A DNA stretch of 64,000 bases from Corynespora cassiicola (taxonomy: Eukaryota > Ascomycota > Dothideomycetes > Pleosporales > Corynesporascaceae): NCBI GenBank assembly GCA_022059125.1, contig JAEUWY010000001.1:3906001-3970000 (forward strand). The letters run 5' to 3'. The stretch's first letter is position 1, and each line of letters starts with the position of its first letter. Below, in pieces: positions 1 through 9,452 of the stretch. A model generated the notes under the pieces. It ran no database searches. It was not told the origin of the DNA and saw nothing but the letters and a program-made list of their open reading frames with translations. The position numbers and the translations under genes were made by a program.

Positions 1-1068
1 TGAAAAAGTTGCATGCTGAAGACTGCTGGTATCTTTCGAATTCATCGATTTGATACTCAGGCTTGTGTAAACACGACCCGCTGTGTTGGCTGCTGAATAA
101 TCTGGAATGATCCAGTTCCGTAATTGCGTGTTCAGCATGCGAATTGCATAGATTTTGTCTCTGTCGTCTTTGCATCGAAATTGCCTTAAACTACCGTAGG
201 TTCTAGGCAAATTAAAATGGGACTGGGGATGAAGTCTTAAAATATGATGCATTTCCACGATAGTTTGGTCCCTCCACAAAGCGTAATCGTTTGCCTGCGA
301 AATTATTGGGTCCGTCCAATGAATATAATAAATGCCTCCGAAAAATTGGGTCCAGCTAATTTTTTTCTTCCCGATGATTACAGTTGCAGATTTCGAAACT
401 AAAATCTCTTGGAGTACCCACAGCCTCCTGAACCATGGCCGGAAGACAATGTCATTAATTGCATTGATCCACGTGGAATCAACTTCATATGTCTTGAATT
501 CCATAGCTGGAACCGATCTCAATATTGAATCCAAACTATTCCCTCGATATGGTATCGATTTATAAGCCTCAATTATGATTTCAAGTCCATGGGCAGTGTT
601 TTCAGTTTCGACGCCAAGCCAGACGATAACATTCGATGCTTTTCTGTAGACCTCCGCCATGCGAAGAACCTGTTCATTCTTCTCATTTGTGTCATTTTGA
701 TTAATGCATATAGCATCGATGAAGATCTTTCTAGGTGCATCGAAATGTCGAAGATAGGGCAAAGCTTGAGCAAGATTCTGTGTCACAGAAACAGTTGACT
801 GCAAGCCCCTTTCAATAACATTTATCTTTTTAGGGTTTTCTTCGGAGCCCCAGACATAAGATAATGCTTCGTATTGTAGCTCTTGAGAGAGATTGTCATC
901 AACTTCCGTGATTTCGATTTGTATGTCGTCGTCGAAGGCTCCGGGTAGGATAGTGACGACGCGGAAATGGCCGACTTCGATCGAGGTGTAAATGTACGGC
1001 GGTAGTTCAGAAATCGGGGCCTTTATATCCAGGGTTTCAAATTTCCGGGAAAGTCGCTCATCATCCAT
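1..1068 (-). CDS. HET domain (heterokaryon incompatibility) protein, 3' part outside the window
   Basis: An uninterrupted 356-codon frame runs from an ATG at 1068 to the window edge with no stop, so the C-terminal part is missing. The HET-domain hallmarks are visible in order: 'YEALSYVWGS' near residue 70, 'IFIDAICINQND' and 'RMAEVYRKASNVIVWLG' around residues 115-155, 'RPWFRRLWVLQEI' near 215, and the later 'DDRDKIYAIRML' block. HET proteins act in allorecognition and programmed cell death after fusion of unlike hyphae; many family members have no assigned role. The start is the first ATG of the frame and lies just upstream of the conserved part. No intron is needed in the visible portion. 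Family assignment is firm; partner, specificity and C-terminal architecture cannot be seen. Confidence 0.88.
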   Translation of the reverse strand, partial: MDDERLSRKFETLDIKAPISELPPYIYTSIEVGHFRVVTILPGAFDDDIQIEITEVDDNLSQELQYEALSYVWGSEENPKKINVIERGLQSTVSVTQNLAQALPYLRHFDAPRKIFIDAICINQNDTNEKNEQVLRMAEVYRKASNVIVWLGVETENTAHGLEIIIEAYKSIPYRGNSLDSILRSVPAMEFKTYEVDSTWINAINDIVFRPWFRRLWVLQEILVSKSATVIIGKKKISWTQFFGGIYYIHWTDPIISQANDYALWRDQTIVEMHHILRLHPQSHFNLPRTYGSLRQFRCKDDRDKIYAIRMLNTQLRNWIIPDYSAANTAGRVYTSLSIKSMNSKDTSSLQHATFS

Positions 1069-1600
1069 GGCGTATTGGACGAGGCTCTAGATATGGCAAT
1101 GCTTCCAAAAGCGGAGCGCCTTAATAAAATAAATCTGATTGCGTGTAGTGCAAGGAGGTAGATAGGAGCTAAAGAGACGACAGATATTCTCACGTGAGGT
1201 TTTCAAGGTATAGTCGACATGGATTCAAAGTCAATGAGAAAGAAAATCGAGATGGGAGTAAGTTATTATCCCCGCAGTAGTAGTGTCAGGCTTCATCCCA
1301 TTTTACTTGGCGTAAGCATCGGAACCGCTAAGCCCCGCTATTCAGCCTGACAATGATCCTGAGGGCACCATCAGAAATTAGAGAGAAGAATGGAGACAAG
1401 ATCTCTTTGTCTAGGAAATACAATATTATTTCTAGAAGTACAGGTCAGGTGTGCGATCTTGTCTCGCAATAGAATAGAAAAAACATCGAAACGCTGCGCA
1501 ATGCCTTCCGGACTCCGATATCGCCATGAAAGACAAATGAAAGACATCACCAGGCTGAAATTTCCAGCCACTCTTCCAAAATGCCAGCATATCGTACCCA
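1069..1600. other. Gene-free stretch upstream of the HET gene
   Basis: Short frames on both strands only, none with a recognisable domain or coherent splicing. It holds the promoter of the leftward HET gene and the 3' flank of the small membrane-protein gene. Confidence 0.5.
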
Positions 1601-2047
1601 TCAGGGCTGTGCAGGCCCGCTGATGCTCCTCTCGAAGCCCATTCTGATTACCAGGGTGGTATTGCTCTCCCCACCAGCAAACGGCGTTCGAAGTATAGGC
1701 AGCTCATGATCTTCTGAACCTATTATTCCACGATATAAGCACAAGAACAAGCCACACAGTTTTAACATGGAGATGGGTACACAATATTAGAGGAAAGTGG
1801 ACTCACTTGTCCGGTGGCGAGTGGAGCAGCACCGCAGCCGTGTGCGTAAGCGAGGCCATGCTAACCCGACAGCGAAGCAGATGACGGTGGCGCAGACACC
1901 GAGCAGCCCAAAGAGTGCCTCGTTGGACCAGCCCCATTGGGAGTTGCCCGCGCCGTTGGACCGTCTGGTGGCCGCAGAGATGGGCATTGCGGATGCATGT
2001 AGGACGAATAGAGTGAATAGTAGCATGTGGGAGGTATTGATAATCAT
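1601..2047 (-). CDS. Small single-pass membrane protein, hypothetical, two exons
   Basis: Exons complement(1807..2047) and complement(1601..1719) are separated by an 87-nt intron with a GTGAGT donor and a TAG acceptor. The joined frame gives 119 residues. Residues 1-25 look like a signal peptide ('MLLFTLFVLHASAMPISA'). A short polar stretch and 'WSNEALFGLLGVCATVICF' follow, a hydrophobic segment ended by arginines, and then a short cytoplasmic-type tail. This layout is common in small fungal membrane proteins. The second exon was chosen because it keeps the frame open for 38 codons. If unspliced, the frame would stop at 1787. Start ATGs further upstream exist but would put the signal sequence inside the protein. 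Function unknown. Confidence 0.45.
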
Positions 2048-4265
2048 AGCAAAATATTCAAATTGAATAAACAAAAATTCGTGCAGACTGGGGAGCCCAA
2101 AATCGCACCCACACACACAAGAGCTACCCCTAAACAATGCCCGGAGACACAAAACGCGTGGGGGAATAGCAGAATAGGTGGTGTTCTTGAAGTTTATGAT
2201 CCGAAGTAGCTTCAGCTACTGAGTCAACTATCCGAAAGGTGTGGGTGGGTGCTCAGAGTGGGCGATTAGACCAGCTACTGTTCGCGTGTCTTTCAATGCG
2301 GAGAAGAGGTTGAGTTGTTCGACATGGGATTTGGGAGGAACGCAGTATCTTTTAATGCGGAGACGAGGTTGAATCAATTAGGAGTTGGGAGGGGCGCAGT
2401 TGGCACTTCAAGGCTGAGCATCTTTGAGACCAGACCTCGGCGCTGAGCCTCTGAGAAACCAAGCTCCCACTATTCATCTTGACACCCGGAGTAGCTAATC
2501 TCGTCTGTGACATGATTTGCAGAGCCCCCTTTTGCTAGAAGAGGCGCAAAAGTCTTATAAAAGACAACTAAGAAATAGTTTTGTAAAGGGGGAGAGGTAA
2601 AGCGAAAACATTTGTCGTTCTTCAGTTAGTGGTTCCGGCTTACCTTTGGCAGGAATTGGATCAGACGTAAACCAAAGTATGTTATGTAGGCTGTTAATTC
2701 CATCAATAGGAGAACACAAGAAAACTAAGATCGTCACATCACCTCCACCTAAACTAAAACCCCACCCATGAAGCCGCTACTAATCTTAAGCCTTCCCAAC
2801 CCAGCCTATCTACTATTACATTCTGCACAGCACATCCTCTCTACAGATCAATGATAATCGTATCAACTATTTTGCAAGGCTCCTTGAACACTACACCCAT
2901 CTATCTAGCTAGAACCCGTTCCCCCAACACATCCAACTCTCCACAATCCTACACCCCGCCAACCAACCCCCCCCTACCAACAAGCCTTTGCCCCCCGCAC
3001 AAGCCCTCACCAAGCATCTCCCCCCAAAAGCCGTTCTCCATAATTTCCATCAAGCGTCCAAAAACCGTCAACCCTCCCCATCCCCTCGGAGCAGAGCCGC
3101 CCCCCCAGACCCAAGCCCTAGCACCGTCTTTCCTTGAGCCTCAGCCCAACCAACACCAAACTCGTCCAAAGGGGGCATCACACTCGAAACCTACCATTAC
3201 CGGGTCTACGCCCTAGACACACACTACTAATCCCTGCACAGTCTCCAAAAAAAAAAAAGCCAGGACGCTGTCGATGCAGAAGAAGGTCACGTGCTTCCCC
3301 CCCCCCCCCCGGCGAAATCCCACCACCCATCCATCCCACTCCCGCCACACCCCTCGCTCCCCACTCCCTCCAACGGCCTCCTGTTCAACCCGCAAAAAAA
3401 AAAAAACACGGTGGTGCACATCTTCACACAATCACGTAGCCAGCCACCACATGCAGAAAAAAAAACGAGACAGTGCTTGGCAACGGCCAGCTTTGCATTT
3501 CGGCATCTCAAGGTCGGACGGACCCATTTCGGTTCGGCTACGCCCTCCTTCCCCAAGCGTTGGGGTGCAGTCATCCGCTGCCCAAAGCCGGCAGGTACGG
3601 TACGGTACGCGCCCGCCCTGACATTTTGCGCCATTGCCACTTGCCATGTCATGCCACACAGCACAGCGCCCACCTCTCCGGCCCAGTCATGCCATCTATC
3701 TAGTGCGCACACAGGCAATAGTACTCTCGTGGTTGGTAGATAAAAGCTTCGGTGGATAAGCTGGCCCAGGCCTCAAACAGCATCCGGACAGAGTAGTGAA
3801 GAAAAGAAAAAAAACCAAGACCACCGACGCCGCGTTCTTGCCCAGAGCGGATAGAGGGTAGATGGCCCGGGGTAACTCCCCTGAAAGAGGGGGAGCAGGG
3901 CGTCCGTCCGCTGTAGTATAGAAAAAAAAGGCCTTCCCGAAGAGAAAGAAAAAAACAGGGAGTGGGAAAACAAGGTCTATGGGTCCGATTCGAAATCTCC
4001 TCCCTTTCCCGTGGACTGGCTTTTTTGATGGGGGGAGTATGCGGGATGCATTACGGTGGATGGGGAGGGAGGGTTTCGGGTTTCTTTTGGGACGACGGGG
4101 AATATGGAGGGAGAAGGGGGGGAAAACCTCCCTCGGAGACTTTGGGGTATGTCTTTTTTTAGTCGGAGAGAGAGAGAGAGATGAAGCGAGTGATGAGATA
4201 TAAAACTCGCGAAAAAGAAAGACAAGGCGGCGGCGGAGTGGGAACCGCCTTGTAGATAGCAGAGG
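2048..4265. other. Long low-complexity gene-free stretch
   Basis: No coding region can be supported. From about 2,850 to 3,700 the plus strand is very pyrimidine-rich, and from about 3,750 to 4,200 it becomes purine-rich. This produces spurious proline-rich and serine-rich frames. Homopolymer runs are common. It lies upstream of the small membrane-protein gene and downstream of the Nudix gene. Confidence 0.6.
3247..3406. repeat. Cluster of homopolymer tracts
   Basis: A run of 12 A (3247-3258), a run of 14 C (3297-3310) and a run of 13 A (3394-3406) occur within 160 bp. Such runs are prone to slippage and to sequencing error. Confidence 0.9.
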
Positions 4266-4836
4266 CTACCGGTGCATGGTACATCGGTCGAGGGCGTCGA
4301 GCAGCTCCGGGCGGTCGGCAAGGGCCTGGCGGGCCTGCGAGTAGGTGAACCACTGCCTCGAGCGCTTGTGCATCTCGGGCCATTGAGCCTCCTGCTTCTC
4401 GACGAGGGCCTCGAAGAAGTGGTACGAGGCCTTGGGTGCCTGGGCGGTGAGCTGGTCCTGTCGCCGCCGCTCGGGGATCAGGCCGAGGTCGTAGCTGATT
4501 TTGCATATTATGCCCGCCTCCTCCCAGGCCTCGCGCTTCGCCGCGTCCTGGGCCGTCGCCTCGTCCGTCTCCCAGCCGCCCTTGGGGAGCACCCAGCCTC
4601 CGCGCCGGGTGGACTGGATCAGCAGCACGTAGTACTTGTCGGCTGAGAGCGGAACGACGCCTGCGACTAGCCGCTCGCCTTGGGAGCCGTACCCTGCAAA
4701 CGGGAGTTAACGCAATGCGCGCGCAAACGCCAGGCGGCGGGCGGAGGGAGAGAGGGAAAGGGAAAAAAAAAAAAGACGTACGCTGATTGACGCGGCCGGT
4801 GCGAGACTGCATCGACAGCTGCTGTGTGGCCGCCAT
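4266..4836 (-). CDS. Nudix hydrolase, diphosphoinositol polyphosphate phosphohydrolase (Aps1/DIPP) type
   Basis: Exons complement(4782..4836) and complement(4266..4693) have an 88-nt intron (GTACGT...GCAG) and give 160 residues. After a short N-terminus comes the Nudix fold with 'GGWVLPKGGWETDEA' and the catalytic core 'REAWEEAGI'. Family members of this size hydrolyse diphosphoinositol polyphosphates and diadenosine polyphosphates in cytoplasm and nucleus, tuning phosphate and stress signalling. In the usual box the residue eight places before the catalytic Arg is Glu; here it is Ala, with Glu one place earlier, while the essential REXXEEXG core is intact. The start is the only ATG that splices in frame. 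It is divergent to ATE1 across about 1.15 kb. Substrate preference is inferred from resemblance to fungal Aps1-like proteins. Confidence 0.85.
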
Positions 4837-5988
4837 GGTCTGGTGTCTGGGGGCTTCTTGGACTGGCCTCGAATTGCTGAGGGTGCGGCACAAAGGGAGG
4901 GAAGGTCGAGGGCGCTGGCGCTGGTGCTGGCTGGGCTGGGCTGGCGACAGGCTCGAGGGCGAGGGCGCCAACAGACGAAATGAAGCCGAGCCAACGGCGG
5001 AGTGACGGATTGAGAAGAGGGGAGATTGGGATCAGGATCCTCTTTGGTCAAGGGAGGGAGGGAGAGGGATCAGATCAGAAGCAGAGGGCAGGGCGTGGGC
5101 TCAGTCCCGCGGGGGACGGGGCTGAGGATATTGGGAGGGCCTGCGCAGTAGAAAGAAGGAGGGCATCGTGGATGGTGTAGGTGTTTTAGGTGGTTCGGAT
5201 CAGGGACTGTAAAAAATGTGGGAAACTAAAAGGTCGCGGCTGGGTCACGGTTGCTGCAGCGTCACTGCTCGCGACGCCCACACGCCCGCCTCCGACTGGC
5301 GCCAAGGCCCGCGAAGCGCAGAGATCAGAGCGGACGGGCCTGATTTGCACCCCCTGGGCGGCCGGGCTGCTGGGCTGGCTGGCGAGCAGAAGACGAGTCG
5401 CAGGCCCAGAGCCGGCACCGTGTCTGCGCGGGCCTGTGTTCCTGGACCCAGCCGCCAGAGTGCAGATGCAGCATACAGGACGGTGCAGCACAGCACGGAA
5501 GCAGCAGGACAGCAGTACCTCGACCATGACCATCGCCTCGCCGCCACCACCGGCCCAGTCCAATGCCTAATACCCTCCTGTCAGCGCTCCATCTTTTTGC
5601 GAGCTGCCCCTCCCCTCGCGCGCCCATCCACGCTCCACGCTCCACGCCCCCTCTGGCTGCCCCCACCGCCGCCGCCGCCGCCGCCAGACCTGACGTGCGC
5701 TGCTCGCTGCTGGGCTGCTGGGCCTACTGGGCTGCTGGGCCTGCTGGGCTCCCACGCTTATGCTGCCCTCATGCAGTCCCTGGTGAGGCCCGTCCGGTAC
5801 GTCCAGCGGCTGCTCCAACCACCTGCCTCGCCTCAGGCTCGTGCCCGTTTCGCTGGATCGCGGGCGGTTTGGCCCATTTTCCAAACCGCCCTCGCCCGCG
5901 CCATTCCTAGCTATTAGCCGTCGCTGCACCGACTCGACTGCTGTCCACCGCATTGCCCTCCTCCCGCCGCCCGCCTCCCGCCTCCCTC
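4837..5988. promoter_or_regulatory. Shared upstream region of the Nudix and ATE1 genes
   Basis: GC-rich intergenic DNA between two divergent start codons. The overlapping long frames here are composition artefacts in high-GC sequence. No clear TATA element was seen. An imperfect CTGGGC-type repeat occurs near 5,705-5,750. Confidence 0.5.
5705..5750. repeat. Imperfect CTGGGC-type short tandem repeat
   Basis: About six diverged copies of a 6-9 bp unit built on GCTGGGC/GCTGCTGGG occur in tandem in the ATE1 promoter region. Confidence 0.6.
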
Positions 5989-7969
5989 ATGTCGTCGCTG
6001 CTCTCGCCCCTGGGCTACAGTAGCGAGGGCTGCGGGTACTGCAAAGATGGCTCGACCGGCCGCCGCACCCCCAAGTCTCGTACGTCGCTCCCCCGCCGCC
6101 CTCCGCTGAGGTCCCGTTAAGGTTGCCTGGTTTTGCTTGCACCTCCCTGCCCCCCAGCCGATGCCCGCGCCAAGCTCCCATGCATGCCGCTCCCAATGCC
6201 CTTCACACCAGGCTCCACGACGGCGCCGTGAGACGGTCGCGCGACAGCTCACGCTGCCCTCCGCACCGTCTCCGTCGCCCTCGCCCTCGCCCTCGCCCTC
6301 GCCCTCGCCCACCGCCCACCGCCCACCGCCCGCACCGTCCAGCGGGAGAATCCGGGAGGCGGTCTGCCCCCGCCCCCCCGGCTGCCCTTCCACCGTCGGT
6401 CGCCTCTGCCACCGCCCGCGTGCTGACTTGCATGACATAATCAGGAGCCAGCTACTACGCCTCGTCCAAAAGCTTGACCGTCGACGTCTATCAGGGTCTG
6501 GTGGACCGCGGCTGGAGACGGTAGGCCGACCCGCCCACGCCTGCACGACATTGTCCCTCTCCTCCACGGAGCCTGTGTCTGTGCTAACCAGCTCCCAGCT
6601 CTGGCACCATCCTCTACAAGCCGGACGTTCTGCGGCACTGCTGCCCCCACTACACCATTCGGTCAGTAAGCGAGCCCGTGTACGTACACGTCCAGCGCCC
6701 GTCTAATCCCACCTCAGCCTCCCCGCCGCAGACTTTGTGCCCGCAAAGGAGCACCGTCGCGCCATCAACCGCTGGAACGCCCATGTGCTAGGCGACGCCT
6801 ACGTCAAGGAGGCCGCCCGCCTCCACCCAAAGTCCAAGGAGTGCGTGCCTCCCTGCCATTGCTATGCCCCGTGTTGCCTGTGTTGCCCGTGTGGCCCCAT
6901 CTGACCCAGAGCACGCAGAGAAAAGGCCCGGCAGCGGAATACGTTTGACCTGGTTAGCGCGGTCCACGAGAGCGAGTACGCCAACGTCAAGCGTCCCCCA
7001 GAGCCGGCCCACCGCTTCGAGGTGACGCTCGAGCCTGACTCCTTCTCCCAGGAAAAGTACCAGCTGTTCAGCAACTACCAGCAGCATGTCCACGGCGAGA
7101 AGCCGTCAGAGATCAGCCCGAGCGGCTTCACTCGCTTCCTGTGCAACTCACCGCTCAAGCGCGCCTCTGCCACCGTAAACGGCAAGGAGCAGCTGCTCGG
7201 CTCCTACCATCAGTGCTACCGCCTGGACGGCCGTCTGATTGCCATGGGCATTCTCGACCTGCTCCCGCACTGCGTCAGCGGGGTCTACCTCGTCTACCAC
7301 TCCGACTTTGAGAAGTGGAACTTTGGCAAGCTGAGCGCCCTGAGGGAGGCGGCTCTGGCACTAGAAGGCGGCTACCAGTTCTACTACATGGGCTACTACA
7401 TCCACTCGTGCGCCAAGATGCGGTACAAGGGTGAGTACCACCCGCAACACGTGCTCGACCCGGAGACGTACGAGTGGAACCCGCTAGACGGGGAGCTGCG
7501 ACGGCTGCTCGACAAGAAGCCCTATGTGTCGCTGGCTCGAGAGCGCCGGCTCAAGGCCAAAGCGCCGCCGCCGCCGCCAGCAGCAGACGACGACGACGAC
7601 GACGATCAAGCCGACGACTACTCGGACTACCCCCATCCCACGGCGGCAGGGGGTGGCGACGCCGTGAGCGACGGCACGTCCTTGTTTGATCTCCGCATCC
7701 CCGGTTTGATGACGACAGAAGAGATCGAGGAGCAGCTCGAGCTTGGCCGCCAGGGCATCAAGGTCCGGGGAGTCCCAACGCCGGTCGAGGCTAGGGTAAG
7801 TTTTGAACGTGACAGCTCCTGCAAATACCCACTAATCATGGCCCAGCGCCTCGTGTCGTGGGAGGATGGCGACCTGCGAGACTCGACTTCGATCAAGGGC
7901 ATCGTCGGTGAACTGGTGGCGTGTGTTGGAGCCGAGGTAGCAAAGCAAGTGGCCTTGGACTTTTCCTGA
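5989..7969 (+). CDS. ATE1: Arginyl-tRNA-protein transferase (N-end rule)
   Basis: Six exons (5989..6079, 6445..6520, 6599..6661, 6718..6840, 6919..7795, 7847..7969) give 450 residues. The enzyme moves Arg from Arg-tRNA to N-terminal Asp/Glu (or oxidised Cys), marking proteins for Ubr1-dependent degradation. The N-domain carries 'CGYC' (Cys15, Cys18), 'VYQGLVDRGWRRSG' and 'HCCPHYTIR' (Cys70, Cys71), the cysteine set linked to Fe-S binding in this family. The C-domain carries 'GSYHQCYRLDGRLIAMGILD', 'VYLVYHSDF' and 'YYMGYYIHSCAKMRYK'. The acceptor at 6717 was preferred over 6732 because only it keeps the conserved frame. The last intron is 51 nt, in frame and stop-free, so retention would still give protein. 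Between the conserved core and the C-terminus lies a run of prolines followed by a poly-Asp tract. Confidence 0.93.
6275..6331. repeat. Two adjacent microsatellites in ATE1 intron 1
   Basis: Six perfect TCGCCC hexamers (6275-6310) are followed directly by three ACCGCCC heptamers (6311-6331). They lie inside the 365-nt first intron of ATE1, which is unusually long for this window. Confidence 0.9.
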
Positions 7970-8371
7970 GTGTCTGACATGCGTTTGCGAGGACTGACGG
8001 GCGCGTGGTGGTCATGTAAATGCATTTCCCGATTGGGCCAAGGTTGCGAGAAGATGGATAAGGCTCAGCGGAGAGTATGGTTCACTAAGCGTGCCCGCTG
8101 CATATAAATGCACTAGTGCCCGCTCTAAGAAATCATCGTGTATCTCTTGTAAACGTCGGCCTGCCTCTTAGCAGCAGCATACTTGCCCGTCCCCCGACCA
8201 AAGCAGACGCGGCTAACTGGGCACGGCAAGGGCGCGCGTGCGTGTGCCAAGGCCTCACCAATCCCCAACGTCCGAGGCCTGCTGCCCGGGCTCCCCTCGA
8301 CTCTTTTTTGTTTTCCGCAACGTTTCCCGCCCACGCCCGCCATCGCCATCGCCACTGCAGCACCCCGCACC
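7970..8371. other. ATE1-TSC13 intergenic region
   Basis: About 400 bp between two same-strand genes. It must hold the ATE1 3' end and the TSC13 promoter. A TATA-like 'CATATAAATG' lies at about 8100-8109. No gene was seen. Confidence 0.5.
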
Positions 8372-9452
8372 ATGGCCTCTACGATTACGCTGGTCGTGCG
8401 CCCCCGCGGTACGTCTTGCTCCATGCCAGCGCAGCATTGAGGCATTCCGGATGGCCGAAAAGCAAAAAGCTAACGCCAGAGTGCCGTGACGACAGGCCGC
8501 CCGATCAAGAACCTGCCCGAGACCATCGAGGTGCCCTCGGATGCCCCGACGGCCGCCATCTTCGACGCGATTGCGCAAAAGGCGAGCTTCAGCGTGCACC
8601 GCCTGCGCGTGACCAAGGGCAGCGATGGGACGCCGATTCCCAGCAAGGCGGACTTGAGCGTGCATGCCACGGGCCTGAGGAACAAGAGCGCAGTCGATGT
8701 CAAGGACCTGGGTATGTCATGCCCCTCCCACGGCACAATTGCTCCCCACCACCGCCTCGTCCCATTGCTAACCATGATAACCCCCCGCAGGCCCCCAAAT
8801 CCCCTGGCGCACCGTCTTCATCGTCGAATACCTGGGCCCCCTCCTCATCCACCCCCTCTTCTACTACGCCCGCCCCCTCCTGTACAAGACGTCGGCCCCA
8901 CCCTCGCACCTCCAGACCCTCACGCTGTTCATGTGCGTCGCGCACTTTGCCAAGCGCGAGCTGGAAACCCTCTTCGTGCACCGCTTCTCCCTCGCCACCA
9001 TGCCCGCCTTCAACATCTTCAAGAACAGCGGCCACTACTGGATCTTCTCGGGCCTCAACATGGCCTTTTGGATCTACAGGCCCGACTCGCCGACCGCCCG
9101 CGACGGCAACCCGCTGGTCGCGTACGCGGGCCTGGCCCTGTTCGTGGCGGCCGAGCTGGCGAATCTGAGCACGCATCTCGCGCTGAGGGATCTGCGCAGG
9201 CCCGGGAGCACCGAGAGGGGGATCCCGAGGGGCTTCGGCTTTGGCTGGGTTACGTGTCCGAACTATCTGTTTGAGGTTTTGGCGTGGGTGGGGGTTGCGC
9301 TGGTGAGCTGGAATTTGGCCACGGTGCTGTTTATTGTGATTGCGGCGGCGCAGATGGGGGTTTGGGCCAAGAAGAAGGAGCGCAGGTATAGGAAGGAGTT
9401 TGGGGATCGGTACAAGAGGAAGAGGTTTGCCATGCTGCCCGGGATTTGGTGA
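8372..9452 (+). CDS. TSC13: Very-long-chain trans-2-enoyl-CoA reductase
   Basis: Exons 8372..8408, 8496..8711 and 8791..9452 give 304 residues; both introns have GCTAAC branch sites. The enzyme performs the last, NADPH-dependent reduction of each very-long-chain fatty acid elongation cycle in the ER membrane, feeding sphingolipid synthesis. Residues 1-85 form a ubiquitin-like N-domain. The rest is the steroid 5-alpha-reductase-type membrane domain with several hydrophobic helices, 'KRELETLFVHRFS', 'GHYWIFSG' and 'GWVTCPNYLFEV', whose Tyr (about residue 243) corresponds to the catalytic Tyr of yeast Tsc13. The C-terminus 'YRKEFGDRYKRKRFAMLPGIW' region is basic and ER-retention-like, as in the family. 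Length and all motifs fit; no oddities. Confidence 0.94.

Noticed and set aside
2851..3216. 121-codon Pro/Ser-rich frame
   Set aside because: A product of the pyrimidine-rich tract; low complexity, no domain, and overlapping frames of similar length on both strands.
5216..5917. 233-codon frame in the Nudix-ATE1 interval
   Set aside because: High-GC artefact: several frames on both strands are open at once, and none has a domain.
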